From Campylobacter sp. RM16189 (GTDB taxonomy: Bacteria; Campylobacterota; Campylobacteria; Campylobacterales; Campylobacteraceae): DNA of 64,000 bases. A program made the position numbers and the translations under genes. The stretch spans positions 1 through 64,000 of the forward strand of contig NZ_LIWR01000001.1 in NCBI RefSeq assembly GCF_012978815.1, read 5' to 3'. Under the pieces are notes generated by a model. That model had not been told where the DNA came from and did not search any database. It was given only the letters and a program-made list of their open reading frames with translations. Of this stretch, positions 16,740 to 24,980 are shown one piece after another (the first letter of the stretch is position 1; every line of letters begins with the position of its first letter).

Positions 16740-17455
16740 TATTTAACCTCAAATGATATTGAGCTTTGGATAAGTAGCCTTTCGGCTTTCGGGTCTGTAA
16801 ATATAGGCTCTGCACTCTTTGCTGCGATAATATTTAGACCTTTTTCCTTAATAGGAATTAGCGCAATGCCAAATTTATTAGTGACTGTTTCAAGATCGTC
16901 TTTTGCAGTCTCAAAACCAGCACCCTCAAGAGGTTCGCCATCTTTTAAAACCAAAACGGGCAAAGACTCTCCAACTCTAACCTCTAAAGGATTTTTTAAC
17001 GCTATAACTTCTAGTTTTAGTCCTATAGGATTTAAAAATTTCTCATTCCAAGAAAAATATGTTTTACCGATTTTTATACTCTTAATAGCGTCAAACACGA
17101 TGCCTTTAGTCTTTACTTTATCTCCTACTATATAGCCATCGTCAGTCTGCACCCAGTAGTTTGCATCAAAAAACATAGTTACTATTGCAGGAGCCTTTTC
17201 TGTCAGTACTTCAGGAGCTTTTTTAGCATCATTAAAATTATAAGCTATGCCGGTTTTGATACGATTTAAATTCTCATCATAAGCCTTCGCCCCCAAAAGT
17301 TGCTCTGAAGAGTAGGATTCAAATTTATCATGAGCCCAAAATTTTACTTCAAATTTATTTTTACCTACGCTATTGGCAATAACCTGATGAGCCTGAGCGG
17401 ACATCGTAAGTCCGATAATAAAAACGGCGGTGCTAAATAATATTTTCTTAAACAT
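16739..17455 (-). CDS. nikK: NikK-like periplasmic nickel protein (DUF4198)
   Basis: A 238-residue secreted protein of the DUF4198 family that accompanies nickel ECF transporters. The signal peptide ends in MSAQA, and predicted cleavage leaves His23 as the first mature residue. An exposed N-terminal His could bind nickel, as in other proteins of this type; that is inference. The remaining sequence is beta-rich (FEVKFWAHDKFESYS, NPLEVRVGESLPVLVL, GIALIPIKEKG). AAAGGA precedes ATG 17455. It is the first gene of the operon. Confidence 0.8.
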   Translation of the reverse strand: MFKKILFSTAVFIIGLTMSAQAHQVIANSVGKNKFEVKFWAHDKFESYSSEQLLGAKAYDENLNRIKTGIAYNFNDAKKAPEVLTEKAPAIVTMFFDANYWVQTDDGYIVGDKVKTKGIVFDAIKSIKIGKTYFSWNEKFLNPIGLKLEVIALKNPLEVRVGESLPVLVLKDGEPLEGAGFETAKDDLETVTNKFGIALIPIKEKGLNIIAAKSAEPIFTDPKAERLLIQSSISFEVK

Positions 17456-17489
17456 AGTATTCCTTTAGTAATAAATTTCTATATTTAGT

Positions 17490-17495
17490 ATTATA
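17490..17495 (-). promoter_or_regulatory. Candidate -10 box of the nickel transporter operon
   Basis: TATAAT on the minus strand about 35 bp before the nikK start, in a very AT-rich 165-bp gap. No good -35 box is seen. I searched this gap by eye for a NikR- or Fur-type inverted repeat and did not find a convincing one. Confidence 0.4.
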
Positions 17496-17583
17496 TAATT
17501 AGGATATTTAAATCTATATAAAAAAATATATAATTTATAAACAATAGATTATATTTTGAGTAATTTATATTTTTCCGGAAGCC

Positions 17584-17615
17584 AAGTCGGCAAATTTAGA
17601 CAAATTCACCGACTT
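17584..17615 (-). terminator. Hairpin after prs
   Basis: The inverted repeat AAGTCGG/CCGACTT is extended by an inner AATTT/AAATT pair, with a four-base loop and two mismatched positions on each arm. It starts five bases after the prs stop on the minus strand. No T-run follows in that direction, so termination efficiency is uncertain. Confidence 0.5.
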
Positions 17616-17620
17616 TAATT

Positions 17621-18550
17621 TTATAAAAATAGAGAATTTACGCTTTCATTGTGATATACGCGTCTTATAACCTCTCCAAATATAGGTGCTACGCTTAAGA
17701 CCTTTATTTTTTCATGCTGCTCTTTTAGAGGTATGGTATCAGTTACCACAAGCTCATCTAATGCATCGCTTCTTAATCTATCATACGCAGGTCCACTTAA
17801 AACCGCATGAGTGCAACATGCCATCACACTTGTAGCGCCTTTTTCTTTAAACACTTCGGCAGCCTTTACTATAGTGCCTGCAGTATCTATCATATCATCT
17901 ACCAAAATCACATCTTTTCCGGCAACATCGCCTATTACATTCATTACCTCGCTCTCATTTGCCTTTTCGCGGCGTTTATCTACGATTACTATATCAAGAT
18001 CAAGTGTTTTAGCCACGCTTCTAGCACGAGCCACTCCACCTATATCAGGGCTTGCAATGATTGGATTTTTTAAATTTTTATTTTTTATATACTCGTTAAA
18101 TATTATTGAACCATAAAGATTATCCACCGGAATATCGAAAAATCCTTGAATTTGTCCGGCATGAAGATCGATTGTGACGACACGATCTATGCCTGCAACC
18201 TGAATCATATTTGCCACAAGTTTTGCAGTAATTGGTACCCTAGGAGCCGCCTTTCTATCCTGTCTTGCATATCCAAAATATGGAATTACAGCCGTTATAG
18301 AGCTTGCCGAGCTTCTTCTTAAAGCGTCCGTTAATATTAAAAGTTCCATTAAATTTACATTAGCCGGAGCGCAGGTAGGCTGAATTACAAATATATCCTT
18401 GCCGCGCACACTTTCGCCTATTTGCACGCTTATTTCGCCATCGCTAAAACGCTTTATCGATGACTCGCTTAGCGGGAGAGAAAGGTATTGAGATATTTTT
18501 TTAGAAAATTCAACATTTGCCGTACCGGAAAAAATTTTATAACCTCTCAT
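17621..18550 (-). CDS. prs: Ribose-phosphate pyrophosphokinase
   Basis: Prs makes PRPP from ribose 5-phosphate and ATP for nucleotide, His, Trp and NAD synthesis. The 309-residue length is standard. The ATP loop PYFGYARQDRKAAPR, the metal-binding TIDLHAGQIQGFFDIPVDNL segment and the PRPP-binding VILVDDMIDTAGTI are all intact. ATG 18550 begins MRGYKIFSG. The 5' flank is a long stretch of decayed sequence rather than another active gene. Confidence 0.98.
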   Translation of the reverse strand: MRGYKIFSGTANVEFSKKISQYLSLPLSESSIKRFSDGEISVQIGESVRGKDIFVIQPTCAPANVNLMELLILTDALRRSSASSITAVIPYFGYARQDRKAAPRVPITAKLVANMIQVAGIDRVVTIDLHAGQIQGFFDIPVDNLYGSIIFNEYIKNKNLKNPIIASPDIGGVARARSVAKTLDLDIVIVDKRREKANESEVMNVIGDVAGKDVILVDDMIDTAGTIVKAAEVFKEKGATSVMACCTHAVLSGPAYDRLRSDALDELVVTDTIPLKEQHEKIKVLSVAPIFGEVIRRVYHNESVNSLFL

Positions 18551-18560
18551 AAGATTTTGC

Positions 18561-19353
18561 CTTTGTGTTTTTTAAGATAGCCCATTTTACCAAAACGAAC
18601 CTAAATTTAAATATCCTATTTAGTATAAATTTAAGGCTTAGCTTTATATTCATATCCTCTTTAAACCTCACAAACTCGCTTTTAGCATCTTTTAAGGCTC
18701 TTTTAGTGCAGTCTCATTCAATGCGGTTTTTGATGAGCTTTTGGATATTTTAGATCTTTTATCTCTCCATTTTTTGCAAGCGTAGATTGTATATTGCCAA
18801 TACCTTATTATCTTAGTTTGAGTTCTTTTTCGAGATAGCGCTTATGCTTTTTATAGCCAATTTTATTAAAGCGAGTTTTTGGCAATATCATTTCTATTTA
18901 ACTTTGCTAAATTTTGCCGGATAGACCACCTATCTTTAAACTTATATTTAAATTTTGATCAGTAGATGAAACGGAAGTTGCCAGATTTAAATATACCATT
19001 AGAACTTGCTGCTCTATTTTTAATGCTCTTTTTGAACTAGGCGGTTTTTGAGGATCTAGCTTTTTAGCTCTTTGCAAACTCTTTTATTACGGGCTTTATC
19101 ATAGACTCTGATTCTATTGCAAACTCAATTTCGCAAACAACAGATATTAAATTTCTTCAACTGCCGACTAAAGTTTTAACACTATATCTATCAAATTTAA
19201 ATCAATTTTTATAGACTTTTCAAGTATGATATAAAAATTTTTAAGTAAATTTATTAAAACATATCTATCTGAAATATAGATAGAAAGTGCAATAAAAATC
19301 GAGTAATAGCAGAGCGAGAAAAATTTTATCCATCTAAATTTACAATCTTTCAT
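18561..19353 (-). pseudogene. Decayed coding sequence, identity unknown
   Basis: The 860-bp gap between mnmA and prs contains no intact gene. On the minus strand several short stretches read like protein but lie in different frames and are broken by stops: a hydrophobic start MKDCKFRWIKFFSLCYYSIF (from 19353); EIEFAIESESMIKPVIKEF (around 19130-19070); FNKIGYKKHKRYLEKELKL (around 18870-18810); and LKDAKSEFVRFKEDMNIKLS followed by LKFILNRIFKFRFVLVKW (about 18700-18590). Together they look like one or two genes with several frameshifts and stop codons. The last stretch runs in frame almost to the prs start. I could not assign a family; a glycosyltransferase-like or surface-polysaccharide gene is only a guess. 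Confidence 0.55.
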
Positions 19354-19410
19354 AATCTTAGATGAATTTTAAGGTTTGTTTGCTTAAAACATATAAATTT
19401 TATTTATTAA

Positions 19411-20424
19411 TCAGACTATAAACCCACTCCCTATAACAAAATCACCTCTGTAAAATACGGCAAGTTGTCCGCTGGCAACTCCGTAAGCGCTCTGCTTTAA
19501 ACTTATCTTTGCAATATCATCATCTATAACAACATGAGCCTGAAGCGGTATGCTTCGGTATCTTACTTTAACCTCACACTCAAATTCACTCTCATTCACA
19601 AACATATTTAATTCTTTGACTAACACTTCGCTCTTTTCAAGTTCGCTTTTAGTGCCCACCACTATCTGGTTTTTTGTGGCATCAATAGATAAAACAAAAT
19701 GTGGTTCGTGTGCACCAAACACTTCAAAACCTCGTCTTTTACCTATGGTATAGTGCATATATCCGCTATGTCTGCCTATAATTTTACCTGAGGCATCTAC
19801 CACATCTCCCGGCAAATTTGTATCATAATGCCTATTTAAAATATCAATATATGTAGTATCCACAAAGCAGATTTCGCTACTCTCGGCCTGCTCGCCAAAT
19901 TCTTTAAAGTCAGGTAAATTTTTAGCCATCTCTTTGATATCGCTCTTCATCTTGTCTCCAAGAGGAAATATCATATCGGCTAAAACTTCTTTTGGAACTT
20001 GTGCAATAAAGTAGCTCTGATCCTTATTCAGATCCCTTGCTGTCTTTATTAATCCGTTTTCAATTTGCACATAGTGTCCCGTAGCTAGCTTTTGACATCC
20101 TATACTTTTAGCAAATTTCAAAAGCTCACCAAATTTTATAAATTTATTACACAAAGCGCAAGGATTTGGAGTTTTACCCTCTTTGTAAGTATCTATAAAA
20201 GGCGAATATACATATTTATTAAATTTTTCTTCAAGGTCTAAAATATGCATCTTAATACCCAAGAAATCACATACTTTCTCTACTTTTTCTATGTTTTTTT
20301 CGTGATATCCGGGTTTTTTGTGCAGTTTCATATAGCAACCCACGATCTCATGCCCCTGCTCTTTTAACATCTTAGCACTCATCGTAGAATCCACTCCGCC
20401 ACTCATAGCTATTAAAATTTTCAT
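19411..20424 (-). CDS. mnmA: tRNA-specific 2-thiouridylase
   Basis: MnmA thiolates U34 of Glu, Lys and Gln tRNAs in the cytoplasm. The N-terminal PP-loop SGGVDS (8-13) binds ATP. Catalytic Cys89 lies in [11 protein letters not shown] and Cys186 in SSEICFVD, the pair that forms the persulfide/disulfide intermediate. The [21 protein letters not shown] block and the C-terminal beta-barrel complete the protein. At 337 residues it is slightly shorter than E. coli MnmA (368), as is usual in this group. The downstream flank is the decayed region. Confidence 0.97.
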   Translation of the reverse strand: MKILIAMSGGVDSTMSAKMLKEQGHEIVGCYMKLHKKPGYHEKNIEKVEKVCDFLGIKMHILDLEEKFNKYVYSPFIDTYKEGKTPNPCALCNKFIKFGELLKFAKSIGCQKLATGHYVQIENGLIKTARDLNKDQSYFIAQVPKEVLADMIFPLGDKMKSDIKEMAKNLPDFKEFGEQAESSEICFVDTTYIDILNRHYDTNLPGDVVDASGKIIGRHSGYMHYTIGKRRGFEVFGAHEPHFVLSIDATKNQIVVGTKSELEKSEVLVKELNMFVNESEFECEVKVRYRSIPLQAHVVIDDDIAKISLKQSAYGVASGQLAVFYRGDFVIGSGFIV

Positions 20425-20477
20425 ATCTTCCTTTTTGAAATACTTTGGATAAATTTATCTCATTTCATAAAATATTA

Positions 20478-21068
20478 TTAAATTTTTAAAATCTCTTCTG
20501 AAATTTTTTTTAGATCATCGGTTATTTCGTAAATGTTTAGATCCTCTTTGCTGATAGATTTTTCATTTATTAAAGTAGTTTTAATAAAGTCATCCAATTT
20601 ACTCCAAAATTCACTTCCTATGAGATAAATTTTAGATTTTTTTCTACCGATTTGAGCTAATACTAAAATTTCAAACAGTTCATCTAAAGTTCCAAATCCG
20701 CCTGGAAATACTAAAAATGCCTTTGAGCGCTCAATAAGGGCAAATTTGCGTGCGTTTAAATTAGAAAATACAAATTTGTCGGTAGCATACGGATTTGTAA
20801 CCTGCTCGAAAGGAAGCACGATATTTAGCCCTATGGAAGGACTCTTGCCGCTATCATAGGCGGCTTTATTGGCAGCCTCCATTATACCGCCTCCCCCTCC
20901 ACTTATTATAGCAAAACCCTCGCTAGCCAGAGCGAAAGCCAGTTCATAAGCCATTTTGCAATATTTATTATCAGGCTCAAATCTAGCAGAGCCAAAAAAG
21001 GTAACACTAGGATTTTTATAAGCTAAAAAATCTCTAAATTTGCTTAAATCATTTAAAATTTCTTCCAT
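20478..21068 (-). CDS. LOG family protein (TIGR00730-like)
   Basis: A 196-residue Rossmann-fold protein with ISGGGGGIMEAANKAA and PGGFGTLDELFE, the two motifs that define the LOG/lysine-decarboxylase-like family. Members hydrolyse cytokinin or purine nucleotide monophosphates to release the base; in bacteria the physiological substrate is often unknown. FFGSAR near residue 27 is the usual first strand. I prefer ATG 21068 (AAGAGAG upstream) over the in-frame TTG at 21071. It lies between mnmA and fliY and may be the tail of the flagellar operon. Confidence 0.85.
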   Translation of the reverse strand: MEEILNDLSKFRDFLAYKNPSVTFFGSARFEPDNKYCKMAYELAFALASEGFAIISGGGGGIMEAANKAAYDSGKSPSIGLNIVLPFEQVTNPYATDKFVFSNLNARKFALIERSKAFLVFPGGFGTLDELFEILVLAQIGRKKSKIYLIGSEFWSKLDDFIKTTLINEKSISKEDLNIYEITDDLKKISEEILKI

Positions 21069-21116
21069 CAACTCTCTTTAAATTTTCTTATTTTAAAAAC
21101 GGCAAGTATATCAAAT

Positions 21117-21968
21117 TTATCGAAGCTGCTCTAAACGCTCTTTTTTGCTTCCTATTTCAGTGATCTGGATACCAAAATTTCCGTCCACTATAACAACTTC
21201 ACCAAGTGCGATTACCTTATCGTTAATAAGGATCTCAAGAGGATCGTTTGCAAGCTGGTTTAGCTCTATAACCGAGCCTATATCCATACTCAAAACATCT
21301 TTTAAAAGCATTTTTTTAGATCCGATTCTAACCCTGATAGGTAGTCTAACATCCATAATAAGATTGATATTTTGAAGCTCTGTTGGACTTAGCTCCATCT
21401 TATATTGTCCAGATTTTTCACTGGCATCAGAACCTTTTTTTTGATCTTTATTAAAAAAACTAAAAAAAGAAAAATCTACGACCACACCCAATTGCTCACT
21501 AATATCTTCGATATTTACGCCATAAATATAAATTTTTTCAAAGCTACTTATATCAAAACTTGAATCTTCGTCTATAAAATTTACCTTTGAAATTTCAAAA
21601 TTTAGCTTTGGCATAGTTTTTTGAGCGCCCAGAGATGTAGAAAAAGCCCCTAGGATATTTGAAAAAACCTCTTTGGTAGCATCCAAATCATCTTCGCTTA
21701 AACTTTCATTTCGTGAAATTTCCTCTTCTCCCATCATCCATTCACCTATAGCACTCATAAGCACAGGAGTTGCCACAAGCATTATCTTAGCCGTTATATC
21801 ACCGCTAACATTTATATTTGCTACGGCAATAGGCGGCTTAATGCCTTCTTGACTTGGAGCGTCAAATTCAGCCTTGGCACCAAATTCAGGAGTCCTACCG
21901 GTAAGCCCCTCGATAGTAGCCTTGCATTCATTTATAAAAATTTCAAAAAAATCATTCATTATATTCAT
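21117..21968 (-). CDS. fliY: Flagellar motor switch phosphatase/switch protein FliY
   Basis: FliY is a C-ring component of the flagellar switch. At 283 residues it has an N-terminal segment (NDFFEIFINECKATIEGLTG), a CheC/FliM-like middle and a FliN-type C-terminal domain (LPIRVRIGSKKMLLKDVLSM, then ELNQLANDPLEILIND). Two starts are possible, ATG 21968 and ATG 21959. Both lie within the end of fliM, and the second forms an ATGA overlap with its stop. Order fliY-fliM-fliA matches C. jejuni. Confidence 0.94.
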   Translation of the reverse strand: MNIMNDFFEIFINECKATIEGLTGRTPEFGAKAEFDAPSQEGIKPPIAVANINVSGDITAKIMLVATPVLMSAIGEWMMGEEEISRNESLSEDDLDATKEVFSNILGAFSTSLGAQKTMPKLNFEISKVNFIDEDSSFDISSFEKIYIYGVNIEDISEQLGVVVDFSFFSFFNKDQKKGSDASEKSGQYKMELSPTELQNINLIMDVRLPIRVRIGSKKMLLKDVLSMDIGSVIELNQLANDPLEILINDKVIALGEVVIVDGNFGIQITEIGSKKERLEQLR

Positions 21969-23064
21969 CGCTCTCTTCCATCATATTTTCATCATACTCG
22001 TTTTCTTCTTGCTCGTAACTCATTAGCCTAGCCTTTCGCTCCTCTTCATATTGCTCTAAGATATGCTTAATCTCATCTTTATCGGTTCTGATAAGCTCTT
22101 CTATCTTTATTGATTTTCTAAATCTATGAAGCCCTACTTCTGCTAAAAAGACCTCTTTTTTATCTATCGTAACTATAGCTCTATTATCAGCAGAACGATC
22201 AAGACGTAGTATGTCGCCTTCTTTTAAGTTTAAAAACTCATTTACGCTTATTACCGCCTTACCCAGTATCGCCTCATATAATACTTCGGCACGACCTATT
22301 AGCGTCTTTAACTCTTTGTTTCTGCTCTTTTTAGCACTTGTCTCACCAAGCATTATATCACGGTTCGCAAGACGTGATAAAATCGGTTCAAGATAGATAA
22401 CAGGGTAGCATATATTTATCATTCCGCTTGAGTTGCCGACTATGATCTCCATGACAACCATTATTACGATTTCGTTTTGAGATACTATTTGAACAACATT
22501 AGGGCTACTCTCTTTAGCCTCAACGTTTGGATACATATCAGTAATAATACTCCAACTGTCTTTTAGCCTTTGCATCATCATTCTAAGTATCGCGTCAAGC
22601 AAATTTACCTCTATATCGGTTAGCTCTCTACTTGTCTCAAAACCCTCGCCATTGCCACCTAGAAGTCTATCTATCATAGGAAAGGCTATACTTGGATTTA
22701 TCTCAAGCACGCAGTTACCGTCAAGAGGTTTGATCGAAAATACGTTAAAGCTGGTTGGGCTTGGCAAACTCATCAAAAACTCGCCATAAGTCATCTGGTC
22801 TACGCTATGAAGTCTAATCTCTACAATACTTCTCATTACGCTTGAAATTTGAGAAGCCAAATTTCTCGCAAGTTTATCGTGTATGCCTTTTATGGCACGA
22901 AGCTGCTCTTTGGAGACACGATTTGGTCTTTTAAAGTCATAGATTATAATCTGTCTTTGATCCTCGCTAGACGAACCCCCTATGCCTATATCGGCACCCT
23001 CTGCATCCTCGTCTACGACTTCAAGCAGCGCATCTATCTCTTCTTGACTTAAAATATCAGCCAT
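21952..23064 (-). CDS. fliM: Flagellar motor switch protein FliM
   Basis: FliM binds phosphorylated CheY and changes the direction of flagellar rotation. The N-terminal CheY-binding peptide is MADILSQEEIDALLEVV. The CheC-like middle has LRAIKGIHDKLARNLASQIS and LDAILRMMMQRLKDSW, and the C-terminal SpoA domain has LNLKEGDILRLDRSADN. The acidic, Glu- and Tyr-rich tail (about residues 350-370) is extra to the E. coli protein. Its ATG overlaps the fliA stop by one base. 370 residues. Confidence 0.97.
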   Translation of the reverse strand: MADILSQEEIDALLEVVDEDAEGADIGIGGSSSEDQRQIIIYDFKRPNRVSKEQLRAIKGIHDKLARNLASQISSVMRSIVEIRLHSVDQMTYGEFLMSLPSPTSFNVFSIKPLDGNCVLEINPSIAFPMIDRLLGGNGEGFETSRELTDIEVNLLDAILRMMMQRLKDSWSIITDMYPNVEAKESSPNVVQIVSQNEIVIMVVMEIIVGNSSGMINICYPVIYLEPILSRLANRDIMLGETSAKKSRNKELKTLIGRAEVLYEAILGKAVISVNEFLNLKEGDILRLDRSADNRAIVTIDKKEVFLAEVGLHRFRKSIKIEELIRTDKDEIKHILEQYEEERKARLMSYEQEENEYDENMMEESDEYNE

Positions 23065-23771
23065 TATTTACCCTCAAGCCTCTCTCTTAGTTTATTCATT
23101 AATCTTTTATGAATTTGCGAAATTCTTCCTTCGCTAATTTGTAAAATTTCACTTATCTCCTTTAAGCTTAGCTCTTCGTAATAATATAACTGGATGACGA
23201 GTTGATCGCGCTTATCAAAAGTAGATAAAATTTCTTCTATTTTCTCTATCAAATTCTCTTTTTCTATCCTATCAAGAGTGTTTTCTTCGCTCATTATATC
23301 AATTTGATCGTCTATTCCAAGAGTCACTATTACTGAGCTTACATTTCTGGCGTCTCGAATTTTTTCTATATCTTCACCAAGAGCATCTGCCAGATACTCA
23401 TCATCGGGCTCGCACTCATACTTATTAAAATACTGATCTACAAGAGTATCTATTGATTTTATAAGAGTTCTACTAGCTCGGCTTACCACATCAAGTCCTC
23501 TTAAAAAATCAAGCATCGAACCGTAAACACGCTTTTTAGCATACCCCCAGAAAGAATCATTCTGCTCTTTATCATATTTTCTGGAGAGTTTTATCATCTC
23601 CTCTACGCCTATGCCTATAAGGTCGTTTACATCAATAGTAGCAGGCAAACGCTCTTTGAGCCTAAAGGCCATAGCCCTAAGTGCGGGCATATATTGCAAA
23701 ACTATATCATCTTGCTCTTTTTTTATAGTTGCGGAATAGGCATTAAGCTGCTTTTGCTTTAGATTGTCCAT
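23064..23771 (-). CDS. fliA: RNA polymerase sigma-28 factor FliA
   Basis: FliA directs transcription of late flagellar genes (flagellin, some chemotaxis genes) and is held by FlgM until hook completion. At 235 residues it shows region 2 (MPALRAMAFRLKERLP, YDKEQNDSFWGYAKKRVYGS), region 3 and region 4 with the HTH LSLKEISEILQISEGRISQIHKRLM split by its turn. Its start overlaps the upstream small membrane-protein gene by 29 bp. Confidence 0.97.
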   Translation of the reverse strand: MDNLKQKQLNAYSATIKKEQDDIVLQYMPALRAMAFRLKERLPATIDVNDLIGIGVEEMIKLSRKYDKEQNDSFWGYAKKRVYGSMLDFLRGLDVVSRASRTLIKSIDTLVDQYFNKYECEPDDEYLADALGEDIEKIRDARNVSSVIVTLGIDDQIDIMSEENTLDRIEKENLIEKIEEILSTFDKRDQLVIQLYYYEELSLKEISEILQISEGRISQIHKRLMNKLRERLEGK

Positions 23772-24099
23772 TATTATTACTTAATGTCTGTTTTATAAGC
23801 GCATTCTCTACAGCAAGTTTAGCAAGCATACTCTCGATTCTTTTCTCCCTTACGCTAAGTTCAGTAATCAAATAATCAGCACTCTCCTCATGTTCATGCT
23901 TATTAAAATGTCCTTTAAAAATATTCCTTACATCGATATAGTTCATTATAACAATATGTATCAGAAGGTAGAAAAAGAATGTTATCAAAAAAGTATATAT
24001 CATCATCTCTATAGGCTCATCAACCTTTAAAGTAACAAACATAAGTCCTATAAAAAAACCGCATACAGTAAAAAAAGCTATAAAATTTTCCGCTCGCAA
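23743..24099 (-). CDS. Small membrane protein of the flagellar operon (Cj0062c-like)
   Basis: A 118-residue protein with two hydrophobic helices (about 5-25 and 32-52) and a charged cytoplasmic tail containing a coiled-coil-like stretch (YLITELSVREKRIESMLAKL). No domain is recognised. It lies between flhG and fliA, where C. jejuni has a small integral membrane protein of unknown role. It ends 29 bp inside fliA. The conserved position suggests a link to flagellar placement or to sigma-28, but the sequence does not show this. Confidence 0.8.
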   Translation of the reverse strand: MRAENFIAFFTVCGFFIGLMFVTLKVDEPIEMMIYTFLITFFFYLLIHIVIMNYIDVRNIFKGHFNKHEHEESADYLITELSVREKRIESMLAKLAVENALIKQTLSNNNGQSKAKAA

Positions 24100-24113
24100 A
24101 ATAACATCCTATT

Positions 24114-24980
24114 TTAAAATTGCTCAATCAACCGCTTAAAAAAGCTGCCAAAGCTTCTATTTTCGCTTGTATCAAGCACTTTTCGTTCCAATCTATAAAG
24201 CAGTTTTGATGCTATCTCCTTTAGTTCTCCGCTGCTTGTCGAAAATTCAGCGTCATCTGTAAATAAAGTCCTTTGCTTAATACTCTTTGATACGTTCTTA
24301 TTTTCGCTAAGATAGCCTATTAGCTCAAGGTTAAGATCATTGGTAATATTGGCCTTGGCGACTTTTCGGATGTTTTCAAAGATTTTAACAGCCTCTTTAT
24401 CATTTTTCACCATATTAAAAAGCATAAAGATATTGTTTTTTACTCTTGAAGTTACCTTTATAACAGCATAAGCATCGGTAATTGCGGCAGGATCTGGCAC
24501 CGTGACTACTATAACCTCATCAGCAGCCTCTAAAAACAGATGTGTATTACCCCCTATTCCGGCTCCCGTATCTATTATCAAAAAATCAAGATCGTTTAAA
24601 GCGCTAGCCTCGTCTAAAAACCTCTCGTATAAAAACTGATTATTAAATTTTAAAATTTCATCCCCGCTCTCTCCGGGAATAAGGATCAAGTTTGGCTTGA
24701 TTTTTACTAAAATATCATTTAAAGAGCATTCGCCTTTTAATACGTGAAGTAGGTTTTTATTAACTCTTACATTTAAAATCACGTCTAAATTTGCAAGTCC
24801 GATATCAGCATCAAATAATGCTACTTTGTAGCCGTTATTAGCCAAAACATTTGCTAAATTTGCACTTATAGTACTCTTACCGACTCCACCCTTACCGCTT
24901 GTAACAGCGATAAAATGAGTGCTTCTAGGAACCATGCTTGAAGAGACAAGAGTCTTTAGCTTATTAGCTTGATTATTCAT
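24114..24980 (-). CDS. flhG: Flagellar number regulator, MinD-like ATPase FlhG
   Basis: FlhG (YlxH/FleN) is a MinD-type ATPase that limits flagellar number through FlhF and, in Campylobacter, also influences division-site placement. The deviant Walker A is TSGKGGVGKST, followed by LFDADIGLANLDVIL and LIIDTGAGIG. I chose ATG 24980, which has AAGGAG seven bases upstream and overlaps the flhF stop; the frame can be opened to 25004 but that start lies inside flhF without a better site. 288 residues. Confidence 0.95.
   Translation of the reverse strand: MNNQANKLKTLVSSSMVPRSTHFIAVTSGKGGVGKSTISANLANVLANNGYKVALFDADIGLANLDVILNVRVNKNLLHVLKGECSLNDILVKIKPNLILIPGESGDEILKFNNQFLYERFLDEASALNDLDFLIIDTGAGIGGNTHLFLEAADEVIVVTVPDPAAITDAYAVIKVTSRVKNNIFMLFNMVKNDKEAVKIFENIRKVAKANITNDLNLELIGYLSENKNVSKSIKQRTLFTDDAEFSTSSGELKEIASKLLYRLERKVLDTSENRSFGSFFKRLIEQF

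Noticed and set aside
17456..17620. NikR or Fur operator upstream of the nickel transporter
   Set aside because: The gap is too AT-rich to single out an inverted repeat by eye; no convincing match found.
18565..18753. A 62-codon plus-strand frame in the mnmA-prs gap
   Set aside because: It is antisense to the protein-like minus-strand fragments, has no good ribosome site and is rich in low-complexity residues.
19168..19353. 61-codon minus-strand frame as a stand-alone membrane protein
   Set aside because: No ribosome site; it precedes further broken coding fragments in other frames and is best taken as part of the decayed locus.
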